DNA of 64,000 nt, from the NCBI GenBank assembly GCA_036521075.1, contig DATDIL010000135.1, positions 1 to 64,000 on the forward strand. The letters are read 5' to 3'. The translations under genes and the position numbers were made by a program. A model generated the notes under the pieces. It saw nothing but the letters and a program-made list of their open reading frames with translations, did not search any database and was not told where the DNA came from. The stretch is from DAIDKA01 sp036521075 (lineage in GTDB: Bacteria > Pseudomonadota > Gammaproteobacteria > Steroidobacterales > Steroidobacteraceae). This document shows, piece by piece, positions 1-8,486 of the stretch; within the stretch, counting starts at the first letter, position 1, and the number at the start of each line of letters is the position of its first letter.

Positions 1-1208
1 TCATCTGGGGCTTCATTACCGTCATCAACAACACGCTGCTTCCCCACCTGAAGAGCGTGTTCGATCTGAACTACCTTGAGACGACGCTGATCGAGTCCGT
101 GTGGTTCGTGGCCTACTTTGTCGCATCGATCCCCTCCGCCAAGTTCATTGAACGGGTCGGCTACCGGCCCTCGATGCTCACCGGGCTCATCATCATGGCG
201 GGCGGGGCGCTGCTCATGATACCGGCGGCCCGCATGCCCTCATACCCCGTGACGCTGGCGGCGCTGTTCGTGATTGCCTGCGGCATCACGCTGCTGCAAG
301 TTGCGGCAAATCCCTATGTGGCGGTCGTCGGACCGGCAGAGCGCGCGGCCTCCCGGCTCAATCTCGTGCAGGCGTTCAACTCCCTGGGCACGACTCTCGC
401 GCCGCTTTTTGGCGGTTATCTGATCCTGGGTCGATCGATTGCCGGCACATCCCAGTCGGGCATGGCAGCGACGACGGCGCAGCGACTCTTGGATGCCCGG
501 GCGGTGCAGCTGCCATATCTCATTGTCGCCGCGGTACTGATCGTGCTCGCGGTCATTATCGGACGCTTCAGGCTGCCGGACATGGGTGTGCAGACGCGCC
601 GCGCCTCTGCACTGGAACGGCGGAGCCATTCGCTTTGGCACCACCGTAACCTGGTGCTGGGAGTGCCGGCGATCTTCATCTATCTGATCGCCGAAATCGG
701 GGTCTCGAATCTATTCATCAATTTTGTATCCGAGCCCACCATCGGCAACCTGACTCACGAGCAGGCCTCGCACTACCTGTTTCTGCTTTGGGGCGGAATG
801 ATGGTGGGTCGCTTCGCCGGTAGCCTGATGATGCGCTTCATACCCGGCGAGCGCGTTCTGGCGTGGTTTGCAATCGCCGCCTTCGCGACCATGCTGGTCA
901 CCTGTTTCGCCCACGGTCCGATTGCGATGGCGGCACTGATTCTCGTCGGTCTGTTTCACTCGATCATGTTCCCGACCATCTTTACGCTGGGTATTCGCGG
1001 TCTGGGGCCGCTGACCGAGGAGGGATCTGGCCTGCTCATCATGGCAATCGCCGGTGGGGCGCTGGTCATCGTTCAGGGCTGGCTGGCCGACCGCTTTGGA
1101 TTGCAGCACTCCTTTGCGCTCACGGCGGCGTGCGAGGTCTATGTGATTTTTTACGCTCTGTGGGGATCGCGGGCCCGAGTCGGTGCGGGCCCGGCCGCGC
1201 GCGCCTGA
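1..1208 (+). CDS. FucP-type sugar MFS permease (5' end missing)
   Basis: Inner-membrane sugar:proton symporter of the fucose/glucose/galactose permease branch of the MFS. The frame is open from base 3 and reads IWGFITVINNTLLPHLKSVF, the TM1 region that in FucP relatives carries the conserved WGF..N...PHLK pattern, so only a short N-terminus is missing. About 402 residues are present, with 11 or so hydrophobic segments and the RVGYRPSM loop after TM2 typical of MFS proteins. The gene ends 6 bp before the convergent lactonase gene. Together with the downstream oxidative sugar genes it is probably the uptake system for the monosaccharide being catabolised (L-arabinose, L-fucose, D-galactose or similar). 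The substrate cannot be read from sequence alone. Confidence 0.85.
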   Translation, partial: IWGFITVINNTLLPHLKSVFDLNYLETTLIESVWFVAYFVASIPSAKFIERVGYRPSMLTGLIIMAGGALLMIPAARMPSYPVTLAALFVIACGITLLQVAANPYVAVVGPAERAASRLNLVQAFNSLGTTLAPLFGGYLILGRSIAGTSQSGMAATTAQRLLDARAVQLPYLIVAAVLIVLAVIIGRFRLPDMGVQTRRASALERRSHSLWHHRNLVLGVPAIFIYLIAEIGVSNLFINFVSEPTIGNLTHEQASHYLFLLWGGMMVGRFAGSLMMRFIPGERVLAWFAIAAFATMLVTCFAHGPIAMAALILVGLFHSIMFPTIFTLGIRGLGPLTEEGSGLLIMAIAGGALVIVQGWLADRFGLQHSFALTAACEVYVIFYALWGSRARVGAGPAARA

Positions 1209-1214
1209 GCGAGG

Positions 1215-2087
1215 CTACCAGCGAAAAAGGCCGGGGCCACGGCCGAGGCAGCCCGGATCAAGGGCCAGAAGGCCGCCGGCCAGGGGTTGCTGCTGTCTTT
1301 GCGCGACCGACAGGCCGGCACTGGCGCTGGTGACAAACAGGCGATCCAGATCGCGCCCGCCAAAAGCCGGACAGGTCGGACGCTGCACGGGCAGCTTTAT
1401 TTCGGCCACTATCTGCCCGGCACGGGACAGGCGCCGCAGGCACCCGCCGTCCCAGAAAGCAATCCACACATGGTCCTCGGCATCCACCGTCATACCGTCG
1501 GGATACCCCTGGCTGGGGCTGAACTGGGCGAACAGCTGCTCCGTGACGGGATCGCCGGCGGCATCGAGCGTGAGGGCCGTGATCCGGCCCCGAGCCGAGT
1601 CGGTGAACAGCATGGTTCCGTCCGCAAAGAAACACGGACCGTTCGGCACCCCGATCTCGCTGCGGACCAGACTCACCTGCCGCTGAGGGCCCAATCGGTG
1701 CAGCCCGCCGCGGGCCGCAACTTGCGCATCCTCCATGGAGCCGGCCCAGAACCGTCCGGCGGCATCCACTTTACCGTCGTTGAAACGCATGCCATGCGGC
1801 AGGATGAGCGGTGCGATGACTTCGGCAATCGATGCCCGCAATTGCGCGCTCACGGACAAGCGCACAAAACCGGCATCCCCGACGCCCACCAGGTCGGCAT
1901 CCACCGCCAGTCCCAGCGCCGTCAGCCTGTACGGTAATGGTTGCGCATGGTTGGCGCCGCTGGTGAAGTGATGGGCATGGAGAGTTGGTGATTTGATGTC
2001 GACCCACCACAGGACATCACGCGCCGCGTCCCAGAGCGGACCTTCTCCCAAACTGGCCGCCGCAGCTGCGACACATTTGATTTCCAT
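1215..2087 (-). CDS. SMP-30/gluconolactonase family sugar lactonase
   Basis: Six-bladed beta-propeller lactonase (290 aa) that opens sugar-1,4- or 1,5-lactones to aldonates. The family's divalent-metal ligands are recognisable: Glu in SLGEGPLWD near residue 15, Asn in GVPNGPCFF, and Asp in GYPDGMTVD. An in-frame start exists further upstream, but the ATG at 2087 is preceded by an AGGAGGA ribosome site, so I chose it; the extra 24 residues do not resemble the family. It is divergent from the semialdehyde dehydrogenase gene across a 59-bp gap containing a palindrome. In context it should hydrolyse the lactone made by the Gfo/Idh/MocA dehydrogenase encoded at 4713. Arabinono-, xylono- and galactono-lactonase are all possible. 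Confidence 0.85.
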   Translation of the reverse strand: MEIKCVAAAAASLGEGPLWDAARDVLWWVDIKSPTLHAHHFTSGANHAQPLPYRLTALGLAVDADLVGVGDAGFVRLSVSAQLRASIAEVIAPLILPHGMRFNDGKVDAAGRFWAGSMEDAQVAARGGLHRLGPQRQVSLVRSEIGVPNGPCFFADGTMLFTDSARGRITALTLDAAGDPVTEQLFAQFSPSQGYPDGMTVDAEDHVWIAFWDGGCLRRLSRAGQIVAEIKLPVQRPTCPAFGGRDLDRLFVTSASAGLSVAQRQQQPLAGGLLALDPGCLGRGPGLFRW

Positions 2088-2129
2088 TCGATCCTCCTGC
2101 GGCTGATGTGCAGGCGATATTCCAAGTTT

Positions 2130-2137
2130 AGTATACT
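2130..2137. promoter_or_regulatory. Candidate GntR-family operator in divergent promoter
   Basis: The perfect palindrome AGTATACT lies between the divergent lactonase and semialdehyde dehydrogenase genes, 9 bp before the dehydrogenase ATG. GntR/FCD regulators of sugar-acid catabolism often bind short palindromes with a GTATAC-like core (UxuR and ExuR are examples). A GntR/FCD regulator is encoded in the same operon at 5666. The assignment is inferred from position and symmetry only, and the adjacent TGTCCGACA may be part of a longer site. Confidence 0.4.
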
Positions 2138-2146
2138 GTCCGACAA

Positions 2147-3748
2147 ATGAGCGATCCAAGAGTCATTACCGGCGCGGTCCTGGTCGGTGCTGAAGACCGC
2201 CTCGGTGGGGCAAATTTTATGGCCCGCCATGCCGCGACCGGCGCGCCATTGGACCCGATGTTTCAGGAGGCCGCATTTCAGGATGTCGAGGATGCGTGTC
2301 GGCTCGCGGCTGCGGCGTTCGTGGAATTCAGCGAGCTTTCCCCCTCGATCCGCGCCACGTTTCTGGAGCAGGCGGCGGCTGAGATTGCGGCGCTCGGGGA
2401 TACCCTCATCGAGCGGGCCATGGCCGAAAGCGGCCTGCCGCGCGCGCGTCTCGAAGGCGAGCGCGGCCGTACGCTCGGTCAGCTGCAGTTCTTCGCCCGC
2501 ATGGTGCGCGAGGGTGCCTGGATGGATGTTGCGATTGACCACGCACTGCCGCAGCGCGCACCGGTGCCGCGACCGGACCTGCGTCGGCGCAGCGTGGCCA
2601 TCGGACCGGTGGCGGTGTTCGGTGCAGCCAATTTTCCGCTGGCCTTCTCGGTTGCGGGCGGGGATTCCGCTGCGGCGCTTGCGGCCGGTTGCCCGGTCGT
2701 GGTGAAGGGACATCCGATGCATCCCGGCACCGGCGAGTTGGTCGCGCGCGCACTGCGCAGCGCGGTTCAGAAATGCGGCTTGCCCACCGGTGTTTCCTCC
2801 TATTTGCCCGGCGCCGGCCACCCGCTCGGTGCCGCGCTGGTCAGCGACCCACGCATCAAGGCCGTGGGCTTCACCGGCTCGCGGGCCGGGGGGCTGGCCC
2901 TGGTACGCCTCGCCAGCGCACGAGCGGAGCCGATTCCGGTATATGCCGAAATGTCGAGCATCAATCCGGTGATCCTGTTTCCTGCCGCGGCGTGCGCCCG
3001 CGGTGCGGAATTGGGCCAGGCCTATGTCGCTTCACTCACACTGGGTGCCGGCCAATTCTGCACCAACCCGGGGCTGGTGCTGGCGCTCGGCGATCGTGAT
3101 CCTGATGCCTTTATCCAGGCCGCCGCGGCGGCGCTGCGTGCGTGCCCGCCCCAGCAGATGCTCGCCAGCGGCATTCATTCAGCCTTTGAGCGGGGAGTCA
3201 AATCCCTGGCCGATCATGCGGGTGTGCAAACCCTCGCGCGCGGCCGCCCCGGCGCGGGCGTCAACCAGGCGCAGGCGCGGCTCTTTGTCACGGACACGGC
3301 AGGCTTCATGGGTGATCTGGCGCTGAGTAACGAAGTGTTCGGCCCCGCCTCGCTCATCGTGCGTGCCCGCACCATCGATGAAGTCGCCCCTTTGCTGGAG
3401 CAACTCGAGGGCCAGCTCACGGCGACGCTGCTCTTCGATCAGGCTGACGAGGTCGCGGTGGCGGCGTTGCTACCGACGCTGCAGCGCAAGGTCGGAAGGA
3501 TTCTTGCCAACGCTTGGCCCACGGGCGTGGAGGTGTGTCACGCAATGGTCCATGGCGGCCCGTTCCCGGCGACCAGTGACGTGCGCGCCACCTCGGTCGG
3601 ATCCCTCGCCATCCAGCGCTTTCTGCGACCGGTGTGTTATCAGAATCTGCCGGATCGGCTGCTGCCGCTCGCCGTGCGCGATGATAATCCTTACCGTGCA
3701 CCGCGCCGCGTCGACGGGGTGCTGACGCTTTTTCCATGCTTGCCTTGA
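2147..3748 (+). CDS. Alpha-ketoglutarate-semialdehyde (2,5-dioxovalerate) dehydrogenase
   Basis: NAD(P)+-dependent aldehyde dehydrogenase (533 aa) of the ketoglutarate-semialdehyde group, which performs the last step of the oxidative pentose pathway and yields 2-oxoglutarate. The catalytic Cys is C305 in GQFCTNPG and the general base is E268 in YAEMSS. The ~530-residue length, larger than most ALDHs, and the PNPYRAPR-like C-terminus (here DNPYRAPRRVDG) fit this subgroup. The ATG at 2147 has no purine-rich ribosome site; the AGTATACT palindrome lies just upstream, so the transcript may be leaderless or very short-leadered. It starts an operon running through at least 10195 and overlaps the next gene by 13 bp. 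Confidence 0.88.
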   Translation: MSDPRVITGAVLVGAEDRLGGANFMARHAATGAPLDPMFQEAAFQDVEDACRLAAAAFVEFSELSPSIRATFLEQAAAEIAALGDTLIERAMAESGLPRARLEGERGRTLGQLQFFARMVREGAWMDVAIDHALPQRAPVPRPDLRRRSVAIGPVAVFGAANFPLAFSVAGGDSAAALAAGCPVVVKGHPMHPGTGELVARALRSAVQKCGLPTGVSSYLPGAGHPLGAALVSDPRIKAVGFTGSRAGGLALVRLASARAEPIPVYAEMSSINPVILFPAAACARGAELGQAYVASLTLGAGQFCTNPGLVLALGDRDPDAFIQAAAAALRACPPQQMLASGIHSAFERGVKSLADHAGVQTLARGRPGAGVNQAQARLFVTDTAGFMGDLALSNEVFGPASLIVRARTIDEVAPLLEQLEGQLTATLLFDQADEVAVAALLPTLQRKVGRILANAWPTGVEVCHAMVHGGPFPATSDVRATSVGSLAIQRFLRPVCYQNLPDRLLPLAVRDDNPYRAPRRVDGVLTLFPCLP

Positions 3749-4716
3749 TTCAGTACCGATCGGCCTCAGGCATGCGAGGCGTCGCGGCCATCCGCGGTAC
3801 TGCTTCCCCGGTGACGATCCCCGGCGCCCGGTCGACCCGCGAACTTGCGCAGCGGGCGTGTCGCATCGGCAGTTCACTCGCGGCGCTGGTCGAGGCCGGC
3901 CTGGGGGGAGCGCCGCTGGATCTGAATGAGGTGGAACTGCTGGCGCCCATCGACCATGCAGACCCTGCGCATCTGCTCCTGAGCGGCACGGGTCTTACCC
4001 ATCTGGGCTCCGCCGAGGAGCGTGACCGCATGCACCGGGCGGCGAGCGATGTGCCGCGCCAGAGCGATTCGATGAGAATGTTCCTGATGGGGGTTGAGGG
4101 CGGCAAGCCGCGTCCGGGCGAGCCCGGTGTTCAGCCCGAATGGTTCTTCAAGGGCGATGGCTCCTGTCTGGTGTCTCCCGGAAAGCCGCTGTGCTCGCCG
4201 CAGTTTGCGCTTGATGCCGGAGAGGAACCCGAGATCGCGGGTGTATACCTTATCGCCGATGATGGGCGACCCATGCGTCTGGGCTATGCGCTGGCCAACG
4301 AATTTTCGGACCATGTCACCGAGCGGCACAACTATCTGTGGCTCGCACACTCCAAACTGCGTCCGGCCGCACTTGGCCCGGAGCTGCTGCTCGGCGATCT
4401 GCCGGCGCATATCGAGGGCAAGAGCCGCATCCTGCGCGACGGAGTGGTGATTTGGGAGAAGCCATTCCTGTCTGGTGAGGCGAACATGTCACACACCATC
4501 CGCAATCTTGAGCACCATCATTTCAAATACGCGAACTTTCGCCATCCCGGCGATGTGCATGTCCACTTCTTCGGCACAGGAACGCTCTCGTACAGCGATG
4601 ACATTCGCACCCGCGAGGGAGATGTCTTTGAAATTTCAGCCCCGCCGTTCACGCTGCCCGTGCGCAATCCCATCGGGCGCGCACCGGCGCCCGATATGAC
4701 GATAGGCGCGCTTTGA
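3736..4716 (+). CDS. AraD1/GguC-type FAH-fold 2-keto-3-deoxy-sugar-acid dehydratase
   Basis: 326-residue protein of the AraD1/GguC branch of the fumarylacetoacetate hydrolase superfamily. Members dehydrate 2-keto-3-deoxy-L-arabinonate to ketoglutarate semialdehyde using a divalent metal rather than a Schiff-base lysine. The metal-ligand region EEPEIAGVYLI (about residue 164) and the ANEFSDHVTERHNYL motif (about 191) are clear, as is the SGTGLTHLGSA segment near residue 85. The start codon lies inside the end of the dehydrogenase gene and its stop shares bases with the next start (TTGA), which indicates tight translational coupling. The substrate is inferred to be the L-arabinonate or D-fuconate/galactonate derivative. 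Confidence 0.82.
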   Translation: MLALIQYRSASGMRGVAAIRGTASPVTIPGARSTRELAQRACRIGSSLAALVEAGLGGAPLDLNEVELLAPIDHADPAHLLLSGTGLTHLGSAEERDRMHRAASDVPRQSDSMRMFLMGVEGGKPRPGEPGVQPEWFFKGDGSCLVSPGKPLCSPQFALDAGEEPEIAGVYLIADDGRPMRLGYALANEFSDHVTERHNYLWLAHSKLRPAALGPELLLGDLPAHIEGKSRILRDGVVIWEKPFLSGEANMSHTIRNLEHHHFKYANFRHPGDVHVHFFGTGTLSYSDDIRTREGDVFEISAPPFTLPVRNPIGRAPAPDMTIGAL

Positions 4717-5669
4717 ACCCAAGGATCCGAATTGCCGTCATCGGTCTGGGCAAGATTGCCCACGACCAGCACTTGCCCGCCATCGCGAAGTCGGCGCAGT
4801 TTGAACTGGCCGCTGCCGCAAGTCCGGGCGCGTCGCGGCTCGACATTCCGGTCTTTCAGAACATGGACGCGCTGCTGGCCTCGGGAATTGCCATCGATGC
4901 CGTGGCGATGTGCCAGCCGCCGCAGCTGCGCTTCGAGGCTGCCGCCAGCGCCATTGATGCGGGCAAGCATGTGCTGCTGGAGAAGCCCCCCGGCGCGACC
5001 GTTATCGAGGTGGAAACGCTCGCGGCGCGCGCGGCGCGCGCCGGCACGACGCTGTTCGCGGCGTGGCATTCGCGCCATGCCCCGGGAGTGGACCGCGCCC
5101 GGGCTTGGCTGGCGGCCCGGCGGGTGCAGTCCATCGAGATTCGCTGGGAGGAGGATGTACGCCATTGGCATGCCGGCCAGCAGTGGATCTGGAATCCAGG
5201 CGGGATGGGGGTTTTCGATGCCGGGATGAACGCGCTGTCCATTGCTACGCAGCTCCTGCCCGACTCGATTCGGATTGTGGACGGCACTTTGCGGGTGCCG
5301 GGGAATCGCGGCACGCCGATCGCAGCCGAGCTGCACATGCGCAGCGCCGGTGGTACGCCGATCCATGCGGTCTTTGATTGGCGGTGCGCCGGGGAGCCGG
5401 TCTGGGACATCGAAGTAAAGACCGACGCGGAGTCGTTGCGTCTGGGCAAGGGCGGGGCGCGCTTGCATATTGGCACTCGCGAGTGTGAGCTTGGCGCGGA
5501 ACGCGAATACCCACGCCTATACCAACGTTTCGCGGAGCTGATTGCAGGCCGTCAGGTCGATGCTGACGTGGCGCCGCTGCGCCTGGTTGCCGATTCATTC
5601 CTGCGCTGCGCAAGGCAGATGATCGAACCATTCCACGACCCGGCGGCGCAACCGGGGGGCGCACAGTGA
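4713..5669 (+). CDS. Gfo/Idh/MocA sugar 1-dehydrogenase (galactose/arabinose type)
   Basis: 318-residue NAD(P)+-dependent oxidoreductase resembling D-galactose 1-dehydrogenase of pseudomonads and L-arabinose 1-dehydrogenase of Azospirillum, the first enzyme of the non-phosphorylating oxidation route. The Rossmann motif is AVIGLGKIAHDQH (residues 8-20) and the catalytic-lysine motif LLEKPPGA is near residue 88. WEEDVRHWHAGQQWIW and GVFDAGMNALSI are typical of the galactose/arabinose dehydrogenase subgroup. The TTG start at 4713 overlaps the previous stop by 4 bases and the gene ends in a GTGA overlap with the regulator. It would supply lactone to the enzyme encoded at 1215. Confidence 0.82.
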   Translation: MNPRIRIAVIGLGKIAHDQHLPAIAKSAQFELAAAASPGASRLDIPVFQNMDALLASGIAIDAVAMCQPPQLRFEAAASAIDAGKHVLLEKPPGATVIEVETLAARAARAGTTLFAAWHSRHAPGVDRARAWLAARRVQSIEIRWEEDVRHWHAGQQWIWNPGGMGVFDAGMNALSIATQLLPDSIRIVDGTLRVPGNRGTPIAAELHMRSAGGTPIHAVFDWRCAGEPVWDIEVKTDAESLRLGKGGARLHIGTRECELGAEREYPRLYQRFAELIAGRQVDADVAPLRLVADSFLRCARQMIEPFHDPAAQPGGAQ

Positions 5670-6316
5670 GTATTGTGGTCCGGACGTTGGCGGAGCGTGT
5701 GTACGAGAACCTGCGCGACCGGATTGTCGCCGGTCGGCTGGGCACGGATGTTCCGATCCGCCAGGATGCCGTGGCAGCGGAGCTGGGGATGAGCAAGATA
5801 CCCGTGCGTGAGGCCCTGGCGCGGCTGGAACAGGTTGGGCTGCTCGTGGGCCGGACCAATCGCGGCTACGTCGTGCCGCCCATGTCCCTCGATGACATCG
5901 AGGACATCTATAGTTTGCGATTGGGGATCGAGCCTCGCGCCGCAGCCTTTGCGGCGGCGCGGGCCAATGATGCGGAACGCCTGGCGGCGCAGGCCGCTTT
6001 GGGCGTGCTGCAGGTTGCCGCGGTGGGGGATCCGGTGCAGCTGGCGACCAGCACCCATGGTTTCCACGCGGCGCTGGTACGGCCGGGGAGTCGACCGCTG
6101 ACAACCCAGCTGGTGGAGCGATTACTGGTGCTGTCGGCACGGTACCTGGTGACCCACCTGCCGTGCTCCGATCGAGGCGCGCAGTCGCACCTGGAGTATC
6201 GATCGATTCTCGAGGCGTGGCTGGCCCGAGATGCGGAGTCCGTGAATCTGCGACTGGCAGCGCACATCGATCAGACTCTGCAGGAGCTGAAACGTGGCTT
6301 TCTGCGCTCCAGTTAG
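5666..6316 (+). CDS. GntR/FCD (FadR-subfamily) regulator of the sugar cluster
   Basis: 216-residue transcription factor with an N-terminal winged helix (about residues 5-70; the recognition region reads DAVAAELGMSKIPVREALARLE) and a C-terminal all-helical FCD ligand domain (about 80-210) with the usual Asp/His metal ligands. FCD ligands are typically sugar acids or keto acids, so a pathway intermediate is the likely inducer. The GTG start overlaps the preceding stop (GTGA), which places the regulator inside the operon it probably controls. A plausible target is the palindrome at 2130. An SD (AGCAGGAGGA) for the next gene begins directly after its stop. Confidence 0.88.
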   Translation: MSIVVRTLAERVYENLRDRIVAGRLGTDVPIRQDAVAAELGMSKIPVREALARLEQVGLLVGRTNRGYVVPPMSLDDIEDIYSLRLGIEPRAAAFAAARANDAERLAAQAALGVLQVAAVGDPVQLATSTHGFHAALVRPGSRPLTTQLVERLLVLSARYLVTHLPCSDRGAQSHLEYRSILEAWLARDAESVNLRLAAHIDQTLQELKRGFLRSS

Positions 6317-6328
6317 CAGGAGGAAGGA

Positions 6329-7168
6329 TTGAAGCTCTACCGCACTGGCGAGGGAAATTTCATCGAGCACGAGGGCGGCAGCTATCGCGTACCCGAGCAC
6401 AGCTGGGATGCGCTGATTGTGCACGAGGATCTGCACGACTATCTCCTTTCTGTCGTCGCCGCCACCAACCGCGTTGCAAACTTCGCCGGCGCACGCCCTC
6501 TCGCGCCCATCGGCACTCAGGAGGTGTGGGCCGCCGGCGTCACTTATTACCGCAGCCGCGATGCGCGCATGGCCGAATCAAAGGATGCAGGCGGCGGCGA
6601 CTTTTACGACCGCGTCTACTCGGCCGAGCGGCCCGAACTGTTTTTCAAGGCGAGCGCGAGCCGCGTAGCTGCTCCGGGCGAAGCGGTGCGCATCCGCAGC
6701 GATGCCAAGTGGTCCGTGCCCGAGCCGGAGCTGACTCTGGTTATCGATCCGCGCGGGAAGATCATCGGCTATACCATCGGCAATGACATGAGCTCGCGCG
6801 ACATCGAGGGCGAAAATCCCCTCTATCTGCCCCAGGCCAAGATCTATGACCGTTCATGCGCCCTGGGACCGTGCATCCTGGTAGCGAGGGATCCGCCACC
6901 GGCTTCGACGGCGATTCACCTCGAGATTGAGCGGGCCGGGAAGCTGGAATTCTCCGGCGCCACGACGCTGGCGCAATTGAGGCGCAAGCCCGCGGTGCTC
7001 GTTGACTATCTGTTCCGCGATAACGTTTTTCGCACCGGCGCTTACCTGATGACCGGGACAGGCGTGGTGCCGCCCGACTCGCTTACGCTTAGTGCCGGTG
7101 ATCGGCTGCGCATCACCATCGATCCGATCGGCACGCTCGAAAATACCGTGGTGCAGGGCGGCCTGTAA
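6329..7168 (+). CDS. Second FAH-family protein, KdaD-like dehydratase
   Basis: 279-residue fumarylacetoacetate-hydrolase-fold protein distinct from the AraD1 protein at 3736. The metal-binding signature is VPEPELTLVI (about residue 130), followed by GYTIGNDMSSRDIEGENPL and QAKIYDRSCALGP, a pattern shared with 2-keto-3-deoxy-D-arabinonate dehydratase of Sulfolobus and with bacterial 2-hydroxyhepta-2,4-dienedioate isomerase-like proteins. The start is a TTG with a strong AGGAGGA site 6-7 bp upstream. Two FAH-fold enzymes in one operon suggest either two stereoisomeric keto-deoxy acids or a later hydrolytic step. The exact reaction is inferred. Confidence 0.78.
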   Translation: MKLYRTGEGNFIEHEGGSYRVPEHSWDALIVHEDLHDYLLSVVAATNRVANFAGARPLAPIGTQEVWAAGVTYYRSRDARMAESKDAGGGDFYDRVYSAERPELFFKASASRVAAPGEAVRIRSDAKWSVPEPELTLVIDPRGKIIGYTIGNDMSSRDIEGENPLYLPQAKIYDRSCALGPCILVARDPPPASTAIHLEIERAGKLEFSGATTLAQLRRKPAVLVDYLFRDNVFRTGAYLMTGTGVVPPDSLTLSAGDRLRITIDPIGTLENTVVQGGL

Positions 7169-7190
7169 CGAAGCGACGGAAAGCAATTCA

Positions 7191-8486
7191 TTGACATCTG
7201 AAGCATTGGAGTTACCGCAACGCGTTCCGAGGCGCCGTTGGCGCATCGCGTGGTTGCTCGGCATCGGGGTCCTGGTCAGCTACTTCGACCGCGTGAATCT
7301 TTCCGCCTCGCACGGGGCGCTGATCACGGCGTTTGCAATCTCCGATGTTGCATTCGGCTATCTTTCCGGCGCTTACAACCTCACGTACTGGCTTTGCCAA
7401 CTGCCCATCGGCGTCATCCTCGACAAATTCGGCGTGCGCCGCGTGGGCCGCGCGGGCGCGTTATTGTGGAGCGTCGCCACGTTTGGCGGTGCGCTCGCGC
7501 CCTCACTCAGCGCGTTGTTCGGCGCCCGATTCCTCCTCGGCGTCGGGGAAGCACCGACCTTCCCGGCCTGCGCCAAGGCAGTGGGCCGCTGGTTTCCGCC
7601 GCAAGAGCGCAGCCTGGCGACCGCGCTGTTCGACGGTGCCGCCAAATTCTCCTCCGTGATCGGCATTCCGCTCGTGGGCTTCGTACTGCTCAGGGCCGGA
7701 TGGCGCTGGGGCTTTGCTACCACGGGTGCCATCAGCCTGCTCTACTTCATTTTCTTCTGGCGCGTCTATCGCGACCCGGACGAAGATGTCGGCCTGGGCG
7801 ATGTCGAACGCCGCTACATCGCAAGTGCCGAGCAGGCCGCGCCGCAAGCCGATGAGCCGGCGAGCCCGTTGTGGTGGCTGCTTGGCCAACGCAAGGTTCT
7901 CGGGCTGGCCCTGGGATTTGGCTCCTACAACTACATTTTCTATCTGCTGCTGACCTGGCTACCCACCTACTTCGCCGTCGCGCTGCATATAGACTTGATG
8001 CATTCGTTTATCTATACCAGCGTGCCGTGGCTCATCGCCACGGTCTGCGAACTGGTCATCGGCGGCTGGCTGGTGGATTTCCTCGTCAAGCGCGGCGCGG
8101 ACGCCAACCGCGTGCGGCGCATCGTGCTCATCGGTGGCGCCTGCTGCGGTCTTGGCATACTCGGCGCCGCGCACGCGCACACCGCGGCACAGGCACTCAT
8201 GTGGATCAGTCTATCGATCAGTGGCTTGTCGGCGCACTCGGCGGTGGGCTGGTCGCTGCCTTCACTCATCGCCGGCCACAGGGATGTGGGCAAAGTGGGT
8301 GGCATCGTCAACTTCTCAAACCAGTTATCCGGCGTCTGCGCGCCCATCATTACCGGCTACCTGGTGGCTGCACTGCACTCGTACGCATGGGTCTTCGGCG
8401 TCGCGGCGATTTATCTCGCCATCGGCATCTGCGGCTATGTCTTTCTGCTGGGCCGGATCGAGAAACCCGTGGCGGACAACCGGTGA
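7191..8486 (+). CDS. MFS transporter, anion:cation symporter (ACS)-like
   Basis: 431-residue, 12-TM major facilitator resembling hexuronate/glucarate carriers of the ACS family. WRIAWLLGIGVLVSYFDRVNLSAS is TM1, with the ACS-typical YFDR.N motif; LPIGVILDKFGVRR is the loop 2-3 motif; and GVGEAPTFPACAKAVGRWF is the TM4-TM5 signature. The open frame extends further upstream into the FAH gene, but TTG at 7191 follows that gene's stop and has GGAA upstream, so it is the likely start. It probably imports the aldonate or uronate form of the substrate, complementing the FucP-type permease. Its stop overlaps the glycosidase GTG by 4 bases. Confidence 0.82.
   Translation: MTSEALELPQRVPRRRWRIAWLLGIGVLVSYFDRVNLSASHGALITAFAISDVAFGYLSGAYNLTYWLCQLPIGVILDKFGVRRVGRAGALLWSVATFGGALAPSLSALFGARFLLGVGEAPTFPACAKAVGRWFPPQERSLATALFDGAAKFSSVIGIPLVGFVLLRAGWRWGFATTGAISLLYFIFFWRVYRDPDEDVGLGDVERRYIASAEQAAPQADEPASPLWWLLGQRKVLGLALGFGSYNYIFYLLLTWLPTYFAVALHIDLMHSFIYTSVPWLIATVCELVIGGWLVDFLVKRGADANRVRRIVLIGGACCGLGILGAAHAHTAAQALMWISLSISGLSAHSAVGWSLPSLIAGHRDVGKVGGIVNFSNQLSGVCAPIITGYLVAALHSYAWVFGVAAIYLAIGICGYVFLLGRIEKPVADNR

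Noticed and set aside
1171..1196. CGGGCCCG repeats near the end of the permease gene as a terminator
   Set aside because: The stem is strong but lies in coding sequence and is not followed by a U-tract on the plus strand; nor is one placed correctly on the minus strand.
7871..8482. Upstream extension of the GH39 frame (about 200 codons)
   Set aside because: It lies fully within the MFS gene in another frame and has no transporter or glycosidase character. The signal peptide begins at GTG 8483, overlapping the MFS stop.
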